Source: an uncultured Eubacteriales bacterium
GTDB lineage: Bacteria > Bacillota > Clostridia > Oscillospirales > QAMX01
DNA: 21,617 bases
Assembly: GCA_900551265.1 (NCBI GenBank)
Contig: URVL01000022.1
Location: 1 to 21,617, forward strand
Direction: 5' to 3'
In this document: piece after piece, positions 1 through 8,964 of the stretch
Numbering within the stretch: the stretch's first letter is position 1
Layout: every line of letters begins with the position of its first letter
Position numbers and translations under genes: made by a program
The notes under the pieces: generated by a model
Database searches by the model: none
Told to the model about the DNA's origin: nothing
Seen by the model: only the letters and a program-made list of their open reading frames with translations

Positions 1-645
1 GGACTGTTTGAATGGGTGGACGGCAAAAATGTGGAGACGGATGAAACCAAAAGGATGGAGTATCGTATGCTGTGCAAAATATATCCGCTGACTAAACCGG
101 GCTTGGACATCCCGACCGCACGGTTTTCCGATGAAGCGGCCGTGCGTTTTTATCAGCAATGGGAGATGCTGAAATCGGCCCCGGAGACGGACGCAAACAG
201 TACGGTGCTCTCTGTTTTTGCACGTTTTGACGATGAGATATCCCACTGTGCTGCACGGCTCTCTGCGCTTGCGGAGCGTTGCCGGACAGATGAGGGCGCT
301 TTTTATTTGACCCATGGAGATGCCGGAGGCAATTTCTTTATCGGGAACGGGCGGTATTATATTTTTGACTGGGACGAGGCGATGTACGCCCCTTTGGAAC
401 GCGACGCGTGGGTGATGGGGTGCTATGACTGGGCGCGAAAGCTGTTTCATGATACGCTCAGGGCCAACAACATTTTCTATCAGCTGCGGCCGGAGCGGCT
501 GGCTTTTTATTGTTATCATATGTATTTCTTTTATCTTACCGAATTTCTAACGGTTCATGCGCAATATGATCAAAGCCAAAGAATTCTGGAATACTTTGAG
601 GACGGGTGGATAAAAAGCAGGATAACGTTTGCGAATACGCTATAA
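1..645 (+). CDS. APH/choline-kinase-fold phosphotransferase, 5'-truncated by the window
   Basis: The reading frame is open from base 1, so the gene starts outside the window; the GTG at 16 is internal, since the codons before it (reading GLFEW) already look like protein. About 214 residues remain. The catalytic signature of the aminoglycoside phosphotransferase fold is present: Brenner-type THGDAGGNFF, with the catalytic Asp and the Mg-binding Asn, followed about 10 residues later by the metal-binding IFDWDEA. The C-terminal helical half, rich in Tyr, Phe and Trp, follows. Members of this fold phosphorylate small molecules such as aminoglycosides, choline, homoserine or fructosamine with ATP in the cytoplasm. 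The substrate cannot be told here, and antibiotic resistance should not be assumed. The MFS gene downstream has its own promoter, so the two need not be co-transcribed. Confidence 0.85.
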   Translation, partial: GLFEWVDGKNVETDETKRMEYRMLCKIYPLTKPGLDIPTARFSDEAAVRFYQQWEMLKSAPETDANSTVLSVFARFDDEISHCAARLSALAERCRTDEGAFYLTHGDAGGNFFIGNGRYYIFDWDEAMYAPLERDAWVMGCYDWARKLFHDTLRANNIFYQLRPERLAFYCYHMYFFYLTEFLTVHAQYDQSQRILEYFEDGWIKSRITFANTL

Positions 646-706
646 ATGAAGTTTTTACGGGGAAGATTGCTTTCCCATTAAAAGCGAATGAATTCCATAA
701 AAAAAT

Positions 707-735
707 TTGCATCCTGATATACGCGCTGCTATAAT
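707..735 (+). promoter_or_regulatory. Sigma-A promoter for the MFS gene
   Basis: TTGCAT (707-712) and a perfect TATAAT (730-735) are separated by 17 bases, in an AT-rich gap after the kinase stop codon. The predicted transcription start is near 742, about 50 bases before the MFS start codon. Confidence 0.75.
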
Positions 736-793
736 GAGTAGCGGCTGCGCGTTATCGCCGCGCCGCCGGAATTTTGCATGATGAGGGTTGCCT

Positions 794-1978
794 ATGTTTT
801 CTCTCTTAATTGCCGTGATCTATCTTGCGTTTATCAGCCTGGGACTCCCGGATTCCCTGCTTGGCGCCGCCTGGCCTGTCATGTATGAAGAGCTTGGCGT
901 CCCACTGTCCTATGCGGGCGTCATTTCCATGATTATTACCTGCGGTACCATCCTGTCAAGCCTTTCCTCCGATTTTTTGACGAGACGCTTTGGCGCCGGG
1001 CGGGTCACAGCCGCCAGCGTACTGCTGACCGCCGTGGCGCTGTTTGGATTCTCGGTGTCGCCCTCGTTTTATCTGCTCTGCCTGTTTGCCATCCCCTATG
1101 GCGTCGGCGCGGGGGCTGTAGACGCCGCGCTCAATAACTATGTCGCCGTTCACTATTCTTCCCGTCATATGAGCTGGCTGCATTGCTTCTGGGGGGTCGG
1201 CGTTTCCCTCAGTCCCTTTATCATGAGCAGCTGCCTGACCTCCGGACTCGGCTGGCATGCAGGGTACCGCACGGTGTCGGTAATCCAGTTTGTTCTGGTC
1301 GCGATCCTGCTTTTCAGTCTGCCGCTTTGGAAAAAGGCGGATGGACCGGACGAGAAACCGGATGCCCATCCTCGGCAGGGAGGAATCTGGCACGCACTGC
1401 GTATCCCCGGCGTTCCCTGCGCGCTGCTCACCTTTTTCGGTTACTGCGCCGCCGAATCCACCGTCGGCCTGTGGACAAGCAGCTATCTGGTTCTCGCGCG
1501 CGGCGTTACGGAGGACCGTGCCGCGCAGCTTGTTTCGCTCTTTTACCTTGGTATTACGCTTGGGCGGTTCCTCAATGGATTTCTGGCCGACCGCTTCGGC
1601 GACAGGACCATGACGGTTTCCGGTATCATCGTCATGGCGGCGAGCTTGATTTTGATTGCCCTGCCCGCCGGCGGCTCCGCTGCGGCGCTGCCGGGACTTC
1701 TCTGCCTGGGGCTTGGTTTCGCACCCATTTATCCTTCCCTGATTCATGCGACGCCCGCAAATTTCGGAGAAGCGCATTCGCAAGCCGTCATTGGCCTCCA
1801 GATGGCGAGCGCCTACACGGGTTCTACGCTGATGCCCCCGCTTTTCGGCCTGATTGCAAATCATGTGGATATCCGCTGGTTCCCTGCGTTCCTTGCGGTT
1901 TTTGCCGTTTTACTGTTTGCCATGGTGGCGTGGCTCTCCGCCCGCGGTATTTTCCGTGGCGTGAAAAAGAAGGGCTGA
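794..1978 (+). CDS. Major facilitator superfamily (MFS) transporter
   Basis: A 394-residue integral membrane protein with about 12 hydrophobic segments in two six-helix halves around a hydrophilic central loop (near residues 180-200, rich in Lys, Asp and Pro). The loop after the second helix contains DFLTRRFGAGR and the equivalent loop of the second half contains GRFLNGFLADRFGDR; both are MFS motif-A variants. The family uses ion gradients to move small solutes across the cytoplasmic membrane. The early motif GLPDSLLGAAWP and the WLHCFWGVG stretch recall a clostridial MFS group often named as sugar or multidrug permeases, but the substrate is not predictable. I chose the ATG at 794 rather than the in-frame TTG at 788 because GAGGG at 783-787 is correctly spaced for the ATG and would abut the TTG. 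It has its own promoter and terminator. Confidence 0.85.
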   Translation: MFSLLIAVIYLAFISLGLPDSLLGAAWPVMYEELGVPLSYAGVISMIITCGTILSSLSSDFLTRRFGAGRVTAASVLLTAVALFGFSVSPSFYLLCLFAIPYGVGAGAVDAALNNYVAVHYSSRHMSWLHCFWGVGVSLSPFIMSSCLTSGLGWHAGYRTVSVIQFVLVAILLFSLPLWKKADGPDEKPDAHPRQGGIWHALRIPGVPCALLTFFGYCAAESTVGLWTSSYLVLARGVTEDRAAQLVSLFYLGITLGRFLNGFLADRFGDRTMTVSGIIVMAASLILIALPAGGSAAALPGLLCLGLGFAPIYPSLIHATPANFGEAHSQAVIGLQMASAYTGSTLMPPLFGLIANHVDIRWFPAFLAVFAVLLFAMVAWLSARGIFRGVKKKG

Positions 1979-1992
1979 TGCGCAGGAAAGGG

Positions 1993-2036
1993 ATGAGCCC
2001 CCGGCCGGTAACCCGGCCGGGGGCTCATTCTTTTTC
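1993..2036 (+). terminator. Rho-independent terminator between convergent MFS and MATE genes
   Basis: A perfect 16-base stem (1993-2008 with 2013-2028), very GC-rich, closes a TAAC loop and is followed by TCTTTTT. It lies 15 bases after the MFS stop codon. The - strand MATE gene ends at 2041, and on that strand the stem is followed by a moderately T-rich stretch, so it probably works in both directions. Confidence 0.85.
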
Positions 2037-2040
2037 CCCG

Positions 2041-3465
2041 TTATTGCTGCGGCGTCATATCCTGCGCGGGTTCTGGAATCGCCGCCGGAACAGCTTCCTG
2101 TTCCTCCTTTTCCCGCCGTTTCAGCTCACGCCAGACGGTGCACATCATGGTAATAAAGCACGCGCTGCCGCCGATGACGTCGGAGATGGGCTCGGAGAGG
2201 AATACGCCCGTCACGCCCAGCCCGCCGATACGCGGCAGGATGTACACAAGCGGTACGACAATGATCGCTTTCCGCAGGAGCGAAAAGAAGATCGCCTGTT
2301 TGGAGCGCCCCAGGGCCAAAAACGTATTTTGTCCGGCCATTTGCAGCGACATCATGAAGAAACAGCAGGAATAAATGCGCACGCACCGCGCGCCGGCCTG
2401 GATTAAATCCGGGTCGTCGTTAAAAATCCGGATCATGAGTTCCGGGAAGAGTTGTAAGAAAATACAGACAAGCGTCGCATACACCACGCAGAGTTTGGTG
2501 ATGAATTTGATGCACTGCCGCACGCGTGCGTAGTCGCGCGCGCCATAGTTATACCCCATGACGGGGAGAGAACCCTGCGTTGTGCCGGAAATCGGCATGA
2601 AAACAACCTCGCGGATGGAGTTGATAACCGTCATAACCCCGACATACAAGTCTCCGCCGAAGAACTGCAGCGTGGAGTTGCACATCACCTGCACGGCGCT
2701 GTTGGTACAGGCCATTGTAAAGTTGGAAAGCCCCAGCGCCACGATCCGGCGCACGATGCGCCAGCGCAGGCGCATGTGACGAAGGCGAAGCTTTAAAATG
2801 GCGCGTCGGCCCACCAGAAATTTCAGCACCCACGCGGCGGAAAGGAACTGAGAAATGATGGTGGCAAGCGCCGCGCCCTGTACGCCCATGTCAAACAGAT
2901 AAATAAAAATCGGATCCAGCACGATATTTGCCGCCGCGCCGATGCAGACCGTTGCCATGCCGAAATTTCCGAAGCCCTGAGAGTTGATAAAGGCGTTCAT
3001 TCCGAGCCCGATCATTACAAAAATGCTTCCCAACGTATAAACGGTGAGATAGGCGTCGGCATATGGGAAGGTCACATCGCTCGCGCCGAACAGATAGAGC
3101 ACCGGACGTTTTACGGCGAGCACTACGCCGGTCAGCGCTACCCCTATCATCAAAAGCAGCGTAAAGGCGTTGCCCATAATGTTTTCCGCTTCGTCGAGGT
3201 TCCCCTCGCCGCGCGCAATGGAGCACAGCGGCGCGCCGCCGGAACCGCAGAGGTTGGCGAATGCCGTGACGATTGAAATGACCGGAAAGGTCAGCCCGAG
3301 GCCCGTCAGGGCAACCATGCCCTCGTCCGGCAGGCGGCCGATGTACATGCGGTCTACGATGTTATAGAGTACGTTGACAATCTGCGCAATGGTCATGGGA
3401 ATCGCCATGCGCAGAATGTTGGAGGCGACACTGCCTTTGGTAAAATCGTTTTTGCTTTCTTTCAT
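2041..3465 (-). CDS. MATE family efflux transporter
   Basis: A 474-residue multidrug and toxic compound extrusion protein with about 12 membrane segments in two homologous halves. The N-terminus (NDFTKGSVASNILRMAIP, then QIVNVLYNIVDRMYIGR) is typical of clostridial MATE proteins of the DinF/NorM-like group. The second half has the characteristic GYNYGARDY, equivalent to the conserved Gly-Asn-x-x-Gly-Ala motif. These proteins export cationic drugs or metabolites using Na+ or H+ gradients; the substrate here is unknown. The hydrophilic C-terminal tail (RREKEEQE onward, Pro- and Ala-rich) is outside the membrane domain. I chose the ATG at 3465; a GTG at 3480 in the same frame would add MKRRI and cannot be excluded. 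The gene is monocistronic, with a clear promoter at 3503-3531, and converges on the MFS gene. Confidence 0.9.
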   Translation of the reverse strand: MKESKNDFTKGSVASNILRMAIPMTIAQIVNVLYNIVDRMYIGRLPDEGMVALTGLGLTFPVISIVTAFANLCGSGGAPLCSIARGEGNLDEAENIMGNAFTLLLMIGVALTGVVLAVKRPVLYLFGASDVTFPYADAYLTVYTLGSIFVMIGLGMNAFINSQGFGNFGMATVCIGAAANIVLDPIFIYLFDMGVQGAALATIISQFLSAAWVLKFLVGRRAILKLRLRHMRLRWRIVRRIVALGLSNFTMACTNSAVQVMCNSTLQFFGGDLYVGVMTVINSIREVVFMPISGTTQGSLPVMGYNYGARDYARVRQCIKFITKLCVVYATLVCIFLQLFPELMIRIFNDDPDLIQAGARCVRIYSCCFFMMSLQMAGQNTFLALGRSKQAIFFSLLRKAIIVVPLVYILPRIGGLGVTGVFLSEPISDVIGGSACFITMMCTVWRELKRREKEEQEAVPAAIPEPAQDMTPQQ

Positions 3466-3502
3466 GATTCTTCTCTTCACTCTTTTCCAGCGTTATTACT
3501 TT

Positions 3503-3531
3503 AGTATAACATACTTTTCAAGGTGATACAA
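3503..3531 (-). promoter_or_regulatory. Sigma-A promoter for the MATE gene
   Basis: On the - strand, TTGTAT (3531-3526) and TATACT (3508-3503) are separated by exactly 17 bases. The predicted start is about 30 bases upstream of the MATE ATG. Confidence 0.7.
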
Positions 3532-3727
3532 CCGGCGGGAGGTTGCGGAAATCGCCCGGGAAAGACGGTGCGGTCAATTTCCGGTTTTCCTCCCGGGATT
3601 CCCACACCATCCTGCGCGGCCTGTGTTTCGACCGGCCGGGTTCTACAGTTTTCCCGATATCCCCGCCAACATCTCAAATAGCATTGCAAAGGCCCCATAA
3701 AAGTACGAAATTTTGGCAATACTTACA
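3532..3727. other. Intergenic region between divergent MATE and typA promoters
   Basis: About 200 bases between the two outward-facing promoters. Short open frames exist on both strands, but none has a ribosome binding site or recognisable protein, and I treat them as chance. No clear RNA structure or repeat was seen apart from scattered GC-rich CCCGGG-type words. Confidence 0.5.
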
Positions 3728-3756
3728 TTGACAAGGGATATTGCGTACTGTATAAT
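3728..3756 (+). promoter_or_regulatory. Consensus sigma-A promoter for typA
   Basis: TTGACA (3728-3733) and TATAAT (3751-3756) both match the consensus exactly with a 17-base spacer. This predicts strong constitutive transcription with a short leader of roughly 25-30 bases. Confidence 0.88.
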
Positions 3757-3790
3757 TTAAAATTGTGGCAAAAAATTCAAGATTGGCAGG

Positions 3791-5623
3791 ATGAACAACG
3801 TGCTGAGAACCGATTTACGTAATATCGCAATTGTAGCGCATGTCGACCATGGAAAAACAACGCTGGTCGACGAGATGCTCAAACAAAGCGGCATTTTCCG
3901 CGAGAATCAGGTGGTTGCCGAACGCGTCATGGACTCCGGCGACCTGGAACGCGAACGCGGTATTACAATTCTTGCAAAAAATACGTCCATTTTTTATAAA
4001 AACGTCAAAATCAACGTAATCGATACCCCCGGACACGCCGATTTTTCCGGCGAGGTGGAGCGTGTGCTCAAGATGGTGGACGGCGTGCTGCTGCTGGTCG
4101 ATGCGGCGGAGGGTCCCATGCCGCAGACGCGCTTCGTCCTCTCAAAGGCGCTGGAGATGGGGCACCGCGTAGTCGTCGCCGTGAATAAGATCGACCGTCC
4201 GGACCAGCGCATCTTTGAGGTGGTGGACGAAGTACTCGACCTTCTGATTTCGCTTGACGCTTCCGATGAACAGCTCGACAGCCCCGTGCTCTTCTGCTCC
4301 GGACGTGACGGCACTGCGTCGCTGACGCCGGAGGGCCCCTTTGTCAACCTCACGCCCCTGCTTGACACGATTCTTGACCACATCCCCGCGCCAGATGTGG
4401 ATCTTGACGGCCCCACGCAGATGCTGGTCTCAAGCGTGGACTATAACGACTATGTCGGCCGCCTCTGCATCGGCAAGGTGGAGCGCGGCGTCATTCGTAA
4501 GGGACAGGAAGTGGTAATTTGCGATTACCACGCCGCGCACGAGCCTTACCGCGCCAAGGTCGTCAATCTCTATACGATCAATGGTCTGGACCGAACGCCG
4601 GTAGACGAGGCGGCAGCGGGCGATATTGTGTGTCTGTCGGGTATCGCGAATATTACCATCGGCGATACCATCTGCGCAGTCGGCACGGAGGAGCCGGTAC
4701 CGTTTGTCAAGATTTCTGAGCCGACGGTGGAAATGACTTTCTCTGTAAACGATTCCCCATTTGCCGGGCGCGAGGGAAAGTATGTCACGTCCCGCCACCT
4801 GCGCGACCGCCTGATGCGCGAACTTTTGAAGGACGTATCCCTGCGCGTTTCGGAAACGGATACGACGGAGAGCTTCAAGGTCTCCGGACGCGGCGAGATG
4901 CATCTGTCCATTCTCATTGAAAATATGCGCCGCGAAGGATATGAGTTTGCCGTCGGCGCGCCAAAAGCGCTTCTGAAGGAAATCGACGGCAAGCTTTGCG
5001 AGCCGGTCGAACGCGTTGTGCTGGATGTGCCGGCGGACGCGGTCGGCAGCGTCATGAGCAAGCTCTCCTCCCGTAAGGGGGAGCTGGTGCAGATGTCGCC
5101 GTCCGGCGACCGTATGAAGATTGAGTTTCTGGTCCCGTCGCGCGGACTTTTCGGTTACCGCAGCGAGATGCTCACCGATACGCGCGGCGAGGGGATTATG
5201 AATACGGTTTTCGACAGCTATACGCCCTATAAGGGCGACATCCCCGGCCGTTTGACCGGCGCGCTGGTAGCGTTTGAAACAGGAGAGGCCGTGACATATG
5301 GCCTTTATAATGCACAGGAGCGCGGCGTACTGTTCATTGGACCGGGTACGCCGGTATATGAGGGCATGGTGGTCGGCGAGTCGCCCAAGGACGAGGATTT
5401 GAATGTCAACGTCTGCAAGCGCAAGCATGTGACGAATACCCGCTCTTCCAATGCCGATGAGGCGCTGCGACTTACGCCGCCCCGCATCATGAGCCTGGAG
5501 GCCTGCATCGAATTCATTGCGGACGATGAGCTCATTGAGGTCACGCCGCAGAACTTGCGCATCCGTAAACGGATTCTTGACTGTGACCAGCGCGCCAAGG
5601 CGCGTTTCGCCGCAAAGAAGTAA
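3791..5623 (+). CDS. typA: Ribosome-associated GTPase TypA/BipA
   Basis: A translational GTPase that binds the 70S ribosome and helps growth and 50S assembly under stress or low temperature. The 610-residue length is normal for the family. The GTP-binding elements are intact: G1 AHVDHGKTT (16-24), G2 ERGITI (55-60), G3 DTPGHADF (78-85) and G4 NKID (132-135). EF-G-like domains II, III and V follow, with the family-typical [11 protein letters not shown] and [17 protein letters not shown], and a TypA-specific C-terminus with [16 protein letters not shown]. The start is uncertain: the ATG at 3791 directly abuts the only Shine-Dalgarno-like sequence (GGCAGG, 3785-3790). The in-frame GTG at 3800 lies 9 bases from it and would give [11 protein letters not shown], close to the usual family N-terminus. 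A consensus promoter precedes the gene and a strong terminator follows. Confidence 0.97.
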   Translation: MNNVLRTDLRNIAIVAHVDHGKTTLVDEMLKQSGIFRENQVVAERVMDSGDLERERGITILAKNTSIFYKNVKINVIDTPGHADFSGEVERVLKMVDGVLLLVDAAEGPMPQTRFVLSKALEMGHRVVVAVNKIDRPDQRIFEVVDEVLDLLISLDASDEQLDSPVLFCSGRDGTASLTPEGPFVNLTPLLDTILDHIPAPDVDLDGPTQMLVSSVDYNDYVGRLCIGKVERGVIRKGQEVVICDYHAAHEPYRAKVVNLYTINGLDRTPVDEAAAGDIVCLSGIANITIGDTICAVGTEEPVPFVKISEPTVEMTFSVNDSPFAGREGKYVTSRHLRDRLMRELLKDVSLRVSETDTTESFKVSGRGEMHLSILIENMRREGYEFAVGAPKALLKEIDGKLCEPVERVVLDVPADAVGSVMSKLSSRKGELVQMSPSGDRMKIEFLVPSRGLFGYRSEMLTDTRGEGIMNTVFDSYTPYKGDIPGRLTGALVAFETGEAVTYGLYNAQERGVLFIGPGTPVYEGMVVGESPKDEDLNVNVCKRKHVTNTRSSNADEALRLTPPRIMSLEACIEFIADDELIEVTPQNLRIRKRILDCDQRAKARFAAKK

Positions 5624-5629
5624 ACTCTC

Positions 5630-5658
5630 CGGCGCCCGCCTTGTACGGGCGCCGTTTT
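5630..5658 (+). terminator. Rho-independent terminator after typA
   Basis: CGGCGCCCG (5630-5638) pairs perfectly with CGGGCGCCG (5646-5654) around a 7-base loop, followed by TTTT. It lies 6 bases after the typA stop and separates it from the HAD gene. Confidence 0.8.
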
Positions 5659-5718
5659 CCATGCGCATTTGCCCCGGGTTATCAGGCCCGTTATCCGATG
5701 AAGAAGGAGAAGTGTACT

Positions 5719-6375
5719 ATGAAAGATATCGACCTGGTCATCTTCGACCTCGACGGCACCATTACGGACCCCGCCGAGGGCATTGTCAATTCCATCGCCC
5801 GCGCGCTTTTTGCCATGAACCGCACCATGATTTCCGAAGAGATCTGCCGCCGCTTTATCGGTCCGGCGCTGATGGATTCCTTTACGCGCTACTGTAATAT
5901 GACGCCCGATGAGGCGCGTCAGGCCATCGCCTATTTCCGCGAGTATTACGGGGAACGCGGCATGTATGAGTGCTATGTTTTTGACGGAATCGAGCCCCTC
6001 TTCAGGCGCCTGAAGGCCGCGGGAAAGCGGCTTGCCGTGGCGACGGCGAAGGCTGAACCCTTTGCCAGAAAGCTTTTGCTGCATTACGGCATCGATACCT
6101 ACTTTGATTGCATTGCCGCCGCCTCGCTTGACAATACAAGAAACGACAAGGCGGACATCATTGCCTATGCGCTCACCTCGCTCGGCGTCGGCGACCCTGG
6201 CCGCGCCGTCATGGTCGGCGACCGCGAGTTTGACATCACAGGCGCGCACGAGGCGGGCATGACCGCCATCGGCGTGCTCTACGGCTATGGAACGCGGGAA
6301 GAACTCGAGCGTGCGGGCGCGGATTATCTTGCTGCAACGCCCGAAGCGGTCGGGGACGTGATTCTAAACGCCTGA
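5719..6375 (+). CDS. HAD-superfamily phosphatase (Gph/PgmB-like)
   Basis: A 218-residue cytoplasmic HAD hydrolase. All four motifs are present: motif I FDLDGT with nucleophile Asp10 and Asp12, motif II Thr109 in VATAK, the motif III lysine near 144 (NDKAD), and motif IV GDREFD with Asp168 and Asp172. The helical C1 cap between residues about 18 and 80 is of the phosphoglycolate phosphatase/5'-nucleotidase type. The family transfers phosphate from small phosphorylated metabolites to water through an aspartyl-phosphate; the substrate is not readable from sequence. I chose the ATG at 5719 because AAGGAGA (5704-5710) sits 8 bases upstream. An in-frame ATG at 5698 would bury that site in the coding region. 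It stands between the typA terminator and the hslO promoter. No clear promoter of its own was recognised, so read-through from typA may contribute. Confidence 0.88.
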   Translation: MKDIDLVIFDLDGTITDPAEGIVNSIARALFAMNRTMISEEICRRFIGPALMDSFTRYCNMTPDEARQAIAYFREYYGERGMYECYVFDGIEPLFRRLKAAGKRLAVATAKAEPFARKLLLHYGIDTYFDCIAAASLDNTRNDKADIIAYALTSLGVGDPGRAVMVGDREFDITGAHEAGMTAIGVLYGYGTREELERAGADYLAATPEAVGDVILNA

Positions 6376-6403
6376 ACGCTGAGAAACCGGACGCTTTCGG
6401 GGA

Positions 6404-6432
6404 TGGTCAAAACGCCGTGGGCGTGATAAAAT
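6404..6432 (+). promoter_or_regulatory. Probable sigma-A promoter for hslO and the M32 peptidase
   Basis: TGGTCA (6404-6409, 4 of 6 consensus) and TAAAAT (6427-6432, 5 of 6) are 17 bases apart, about 25-30 bases before the hslO start. Confidence 0.5.
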
Positions 6433-6459
6433 AAAAGAAAAAAAGGAGCGTTGTCTACC

Positions 6460-7389
6460 TTGAGCGACTATATCGTGAAAGCCGTTGCCGCCGGCGGGCG
6501 TATTCGCGCTTATGCGGCGACTACAAAGCTGCTGGTTGAGACGGCGCGACGCCGCCACAATACCAGTCCGACCATTACGGCGGCGCTGGGACGCCTGCTC
6601 ACTGCCGCCGCCATGATGGGCAGTATGTTAAAAGGCGAGGACGAGCGTCTTACGCTGAAGATCACCGGGGACGGCCCTGTCGGGGGTCTGATTGCCGTGG
6701 CAAACGCGCGCGCAGAGGTAAAGGGTTATGCGCTTGTGCCGGATGTGCTGCTGCCGCCGTCCCCGGCGGGTAAGCTGGACGTGGGACGCGCGGTGGGCGC
6801 GGGCACGCTTTCTGTCACGCGTGCAATCGGCGTTGGAGAGCCGTTTACCGGCACCTGCCAGCTCGTATCCGGCGAGATAGCCGAGGATTTGACCTACTAC
6901 TATGCGGCGAGCGAACAGACGCCCTCTTCCGTGGCGCTGGGCGTTTTGATGAACCAGAACAATACCGTGCGTCAGGCGGGCGGGTTTATCATTCAGCTGA
7001 TGCCGGATGTGACGGAAGAAGTGATCGCCCGGCTGGAAGAGCGGCTGGGCGCAATCCACTCCATCACCTCCCTGCTTTCCTCAGGCATGACTCCGGAAGA
7101 TATTCTGGCGCATATTCTGGGAGACATGGAGCTTTCCATCTTGGAACGCGTTCCCGCGGCCTACCGCTGCGGCTGTTCGCGCGAGGGCACGTTGAAAACG
7201 CTCGCCGGGCTTGGACGTAAAAGCCTTGATTGGGTGGAAGAGGGCCTGCCAACCGAAGTGGTGTGCGAATTCTGCGGCATGAAATATCAGTTTGAAGCGG
7301 ACGAGCTCCGCGAAGCCATTGCCCGTCATGAGGCGGAGCGTGCCGCTGCGGACAGCACGCCCGAAGACGGAGAAGGAAAGGAAGCATAA
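6460..7389 (+). CDS. hslO: Redox-regulated holdase chaperone Hsp33
   Basis: Cytoplasmic chaperone that is inactive when reduced and zinc-bound. It becomes an ATP-independent holdase when oxidants form disulfides in its C-terminal switch. The 309 residues match the family length. The start SDYIVKAVAAGGRIRAYAA is typical, and the core includes TGDGPVGG and GFIIQLMPD. The zinc switch is complete: Cys237-x-Cys239 and Cys269-x-x-Cys272. Two TTG starts are possible. The one at 6460 is 11 bases from AAGGAG (6443-6448), whereas the TTG at 6451 leaves only 2 bases, so 6460 is preferred. There is no ATG alternative. The stop is 4 bases from the start of the M32 peptidase gene, so the two form an operon. 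A short acidic tail follows the zinc domain. Confidence 0.96.
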   Translation: MSDYIVKAVAAGGRIRAYAATTKLLVETARRRHNTSPTITAALGRLLTAAAMMGSMLKGEDERLTLKITGDGPVGGLIAVANARAEVKGYALVPDVLLPPSPAGKLDVGRAVGAGTLSVTRAIGVGEPFTGTCQLVSGEIAEDLTYYYAASEQTPSSVALGVLMNQNNTVRQAGGFIIQLMPDVTEEVIARLEERLGAIHSITSLLSSGMTPEDILAHILGDMELSILERVPAAYRCGCSREGTLKTLAGLGRKSLDWVEEGLPTEVVCEFCGMKYQFEADELREAIARHEAERAAADSTPEDGEGKEA

Positions 7390-7393
7390 GCGT

Positions 7394-8893
7394 ATGACAG
7401 TAAACGAAGCCCGGCGCAAGCTTGCCGAATTACAGCAGAAGCAGCGTGCCTATAACCATGCCGCGTCCCTTATCTACTATGACGGCGTGACCACCGCGCC
7501 GCGCGGCACGGCGGCGAATCGCGGACAGACCCTTTCGATTCTTTCCGGCGTCCAGTACGAGCTGAAGGCCGGACGTGAGACCGCGGAAATTCTGGATACG
7601 CTCGCCGCGCACCAGGACCGGTTGGACGCAAAGACGTGCCGTATCGTAGAGCTTTTGCAGAAATCCCTGCGGGAGATGCGCTGCATCCCACAGGACGAGT
7701 ATATCGCCTACCAGACGCTTGTAAACGAGGCCGGCGACGTATGGCACCGTGCGAAGGAAGAGAACGACTACGCCGCGTTTGAACCGTATCTTGCGCAGAT
7801 TGTCGAGACCAACATACGTTTTGCCGGCTATATCGCGCCCGACAAACATCCCTACGACTACTGGCTTGACCAGTATGAGGGCGGTCTTACCATGGAAAAG
7901 TGCGACGCGTTTTTTGCCGCGCTGCGCGAGCGGGTGGTTCCGCTGGTGCGCCGGATTGGGGAGGCGCCGCAGGTGGATGATTCCATCCTGCACCAGCAGT
8001 TTCCCCAGGCGGCGCAGGAGGCGCTTTCCGCCTATTTAATGGGACTGATGCGCCTGGACCCTGCCCATTGCGGCATTGCGACGACCGAGCACCCCTTTAC
8101 CATTGATTTTTCCAAGTATGACGTGCGCATCACCACGCATTATTATGAGGATAATTTCGCGCCGTCCATGTTTAGTGTGATCCATGAGGGCGGCCACGCG
8201 CTGTATGAGATGGGGATTGCGGATGAGGACGCCTATACCGCGCTCGGCGGCGGCGTCTCCATGGGTATTCATGAAAGCCAGTCGCGCTTTTATGAGAACA
8301 TCATTGGCCGCAGCCGCGGGTTTATCACCTATGTGTTCCCGAAGCTTGCGGAGCTTTTCCCCGCGCAGTTTGCCGGGCGCACGCCGGAAGAACTGTATCG
8401 TGCGGTTAACCGTGTCGAGCCGTCGCTCATCCGCATTGAGGCAGATGAGTTGACCTATGCGCTGCACATCATGGTGCGCTATGAGCTGGAACGGAAGCTG
8501 ATGAACCGCGAGCTCACGACGAAGGAACTCCCGGCGGAGTGGAACCGCCTGTATCAGGAATATCTCGGTGTGGATGTGCCGGACGATACGCACGGCGTTT
8601 TGCAGGATTCGCACTGGTCGGGCGGCAGCCTGGGTTATTTCCCATCCTACGCGCTGGGTTCCGCCTACGGCGCGCAGCTGCTTTCCCGCATGCGTGAGAC
8701 CGTGGACGTGGACGCCTGCGTCCGGCGCGGCGATCTCGCGCCTGTCAACGCATGGCTCGGCGAACATATCTGGCAGTACGGCTGCCTTTACGAGCCGGGT
8801 GAGCTTTTTGAACGCGCTGTGGGCGCAAAGTTTGACCCATCCTATTATACGGCGTATCTGGAAAAGAAACTGACGGAAGTTTACGGCCTGTAA
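7394..8893 (+). CDS. M32 family metallocarboxypeptidase
   Basis: A cytoplasmic zinc carboxypeptidase of the thermostable carboxypeptidase (Taq) family, which removes single residues from peptide C-termini. The 499 residues match the normal length. The zinc site HEGGH is at 264-268 with catalytic Glu265, and the M32-specific HESQSRFYEN near 293 supplies the third ligand. Downstream are the family-typical RIEADELTYALHI and DSHWSGGSLGYFPSYALG. The ATG at 7394 follows AAGGAAG (7378-7384) by 9 bases. An upstream extension of the same frame overlaps hslO and is not coding. It is translated from the hslO transcript, with a 4-base intergenic gap. Peptide turnover next to a stress chaperone is plausible, but a functional link is inference. 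Confidence 0.95.
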   Translation: MTVNEARRKLAELQQKQRAYNHAASLIYYDGVTTAPRGTAANRGQTLSILSGVQYELKAGRETAEILDTLAAHQDRLDAKTCRIVELLQKSLREMRCIPQDEYIAYQTLVNEAGDVWHRAKEENDYAAFEPYLAQIVETNIRFAGYIAPDKHPYDYWLDQYEGGLTMEKCDAFFAALRERVVPLVRRIGEAPQVDDSILHQQFPQAAQEALSAYLMGLMRLDPAHCGIATTEHPFTIDFSKYDVRITTHYYEDNFAPSMFSVIHEGGHALYEMGIADEDAYTALGGGVSMGIHESQSRFYENIIGRSRGFITYVFPKLAELFPAQFAGRTPEELYRAVNRVEPSLIRIEADELTYALHIMVRYELERKLMNRELTTKELPAEWNRLYQEYLGVDVPDDTHGVLQDSHWSGGSLGYFPSYALGSAYGAQLLSRMRETVDVDACVRRGDLAPVNAWLGEHIWQYGCLYEPGELFERAVGAKFDPSYYTAYLEKKLTEVYGL

Positions 8894-8903
8894 AACCTTA
8901 AAG

Positions 8904-8953
8904 AAGCCCCTTTCACATTCTGATGGATATCAGTACTGCGAAAGGGGCTTTTC
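8904..8953 (+). terminator. Rho-independent terminator of the hslO operon
   Basis: AAGCCCCTTTC (8904-8914) pairs perfectly with GAAAGGGGCTT (8940-8950). A small second hairpin sits inside the loop (CTGAT 8920-8924 with ATCAG 8929-8933), and the T tract is short. Confidence 0.75.
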
Positions 8954-8964
8954 GTGCAAAAATA

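Noticed and set aside
1..645. Aminoglycoside resistance gene
   Set aside because: Only the general kinase fold motifs are visible; such phosphotransferases are common housekeeping enzymes and nothing points to an antibiotic substrate.
661..690. Weak hairpin GGGAAG/CTTTCCC after the kinase gene
   Set aside because: It needs a bulge and has no clear T tract, so it is too weak to call a terminator.
1183..2406. 407-codon + strand frame overlapping the MFS and MATE genes
   Set aside because: It is out of frame with a clear transporter gene and runs through a strong terminator hairpin; the composition is Arg/Pro-rich nonsense typical of GC-rich shadows.
3501..3731. Short open frames on both strands in the MATE-typA gap
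   Set aside because: They have no ribosome binding sites, overlap both promoters, and show no protein-like composition.
4430..5668. 412-codon - strand frame opposite typA
   Set aside because: typA on the + strand is certain by motifs and length, and this frame has no ribosome binding site or family resemblance.
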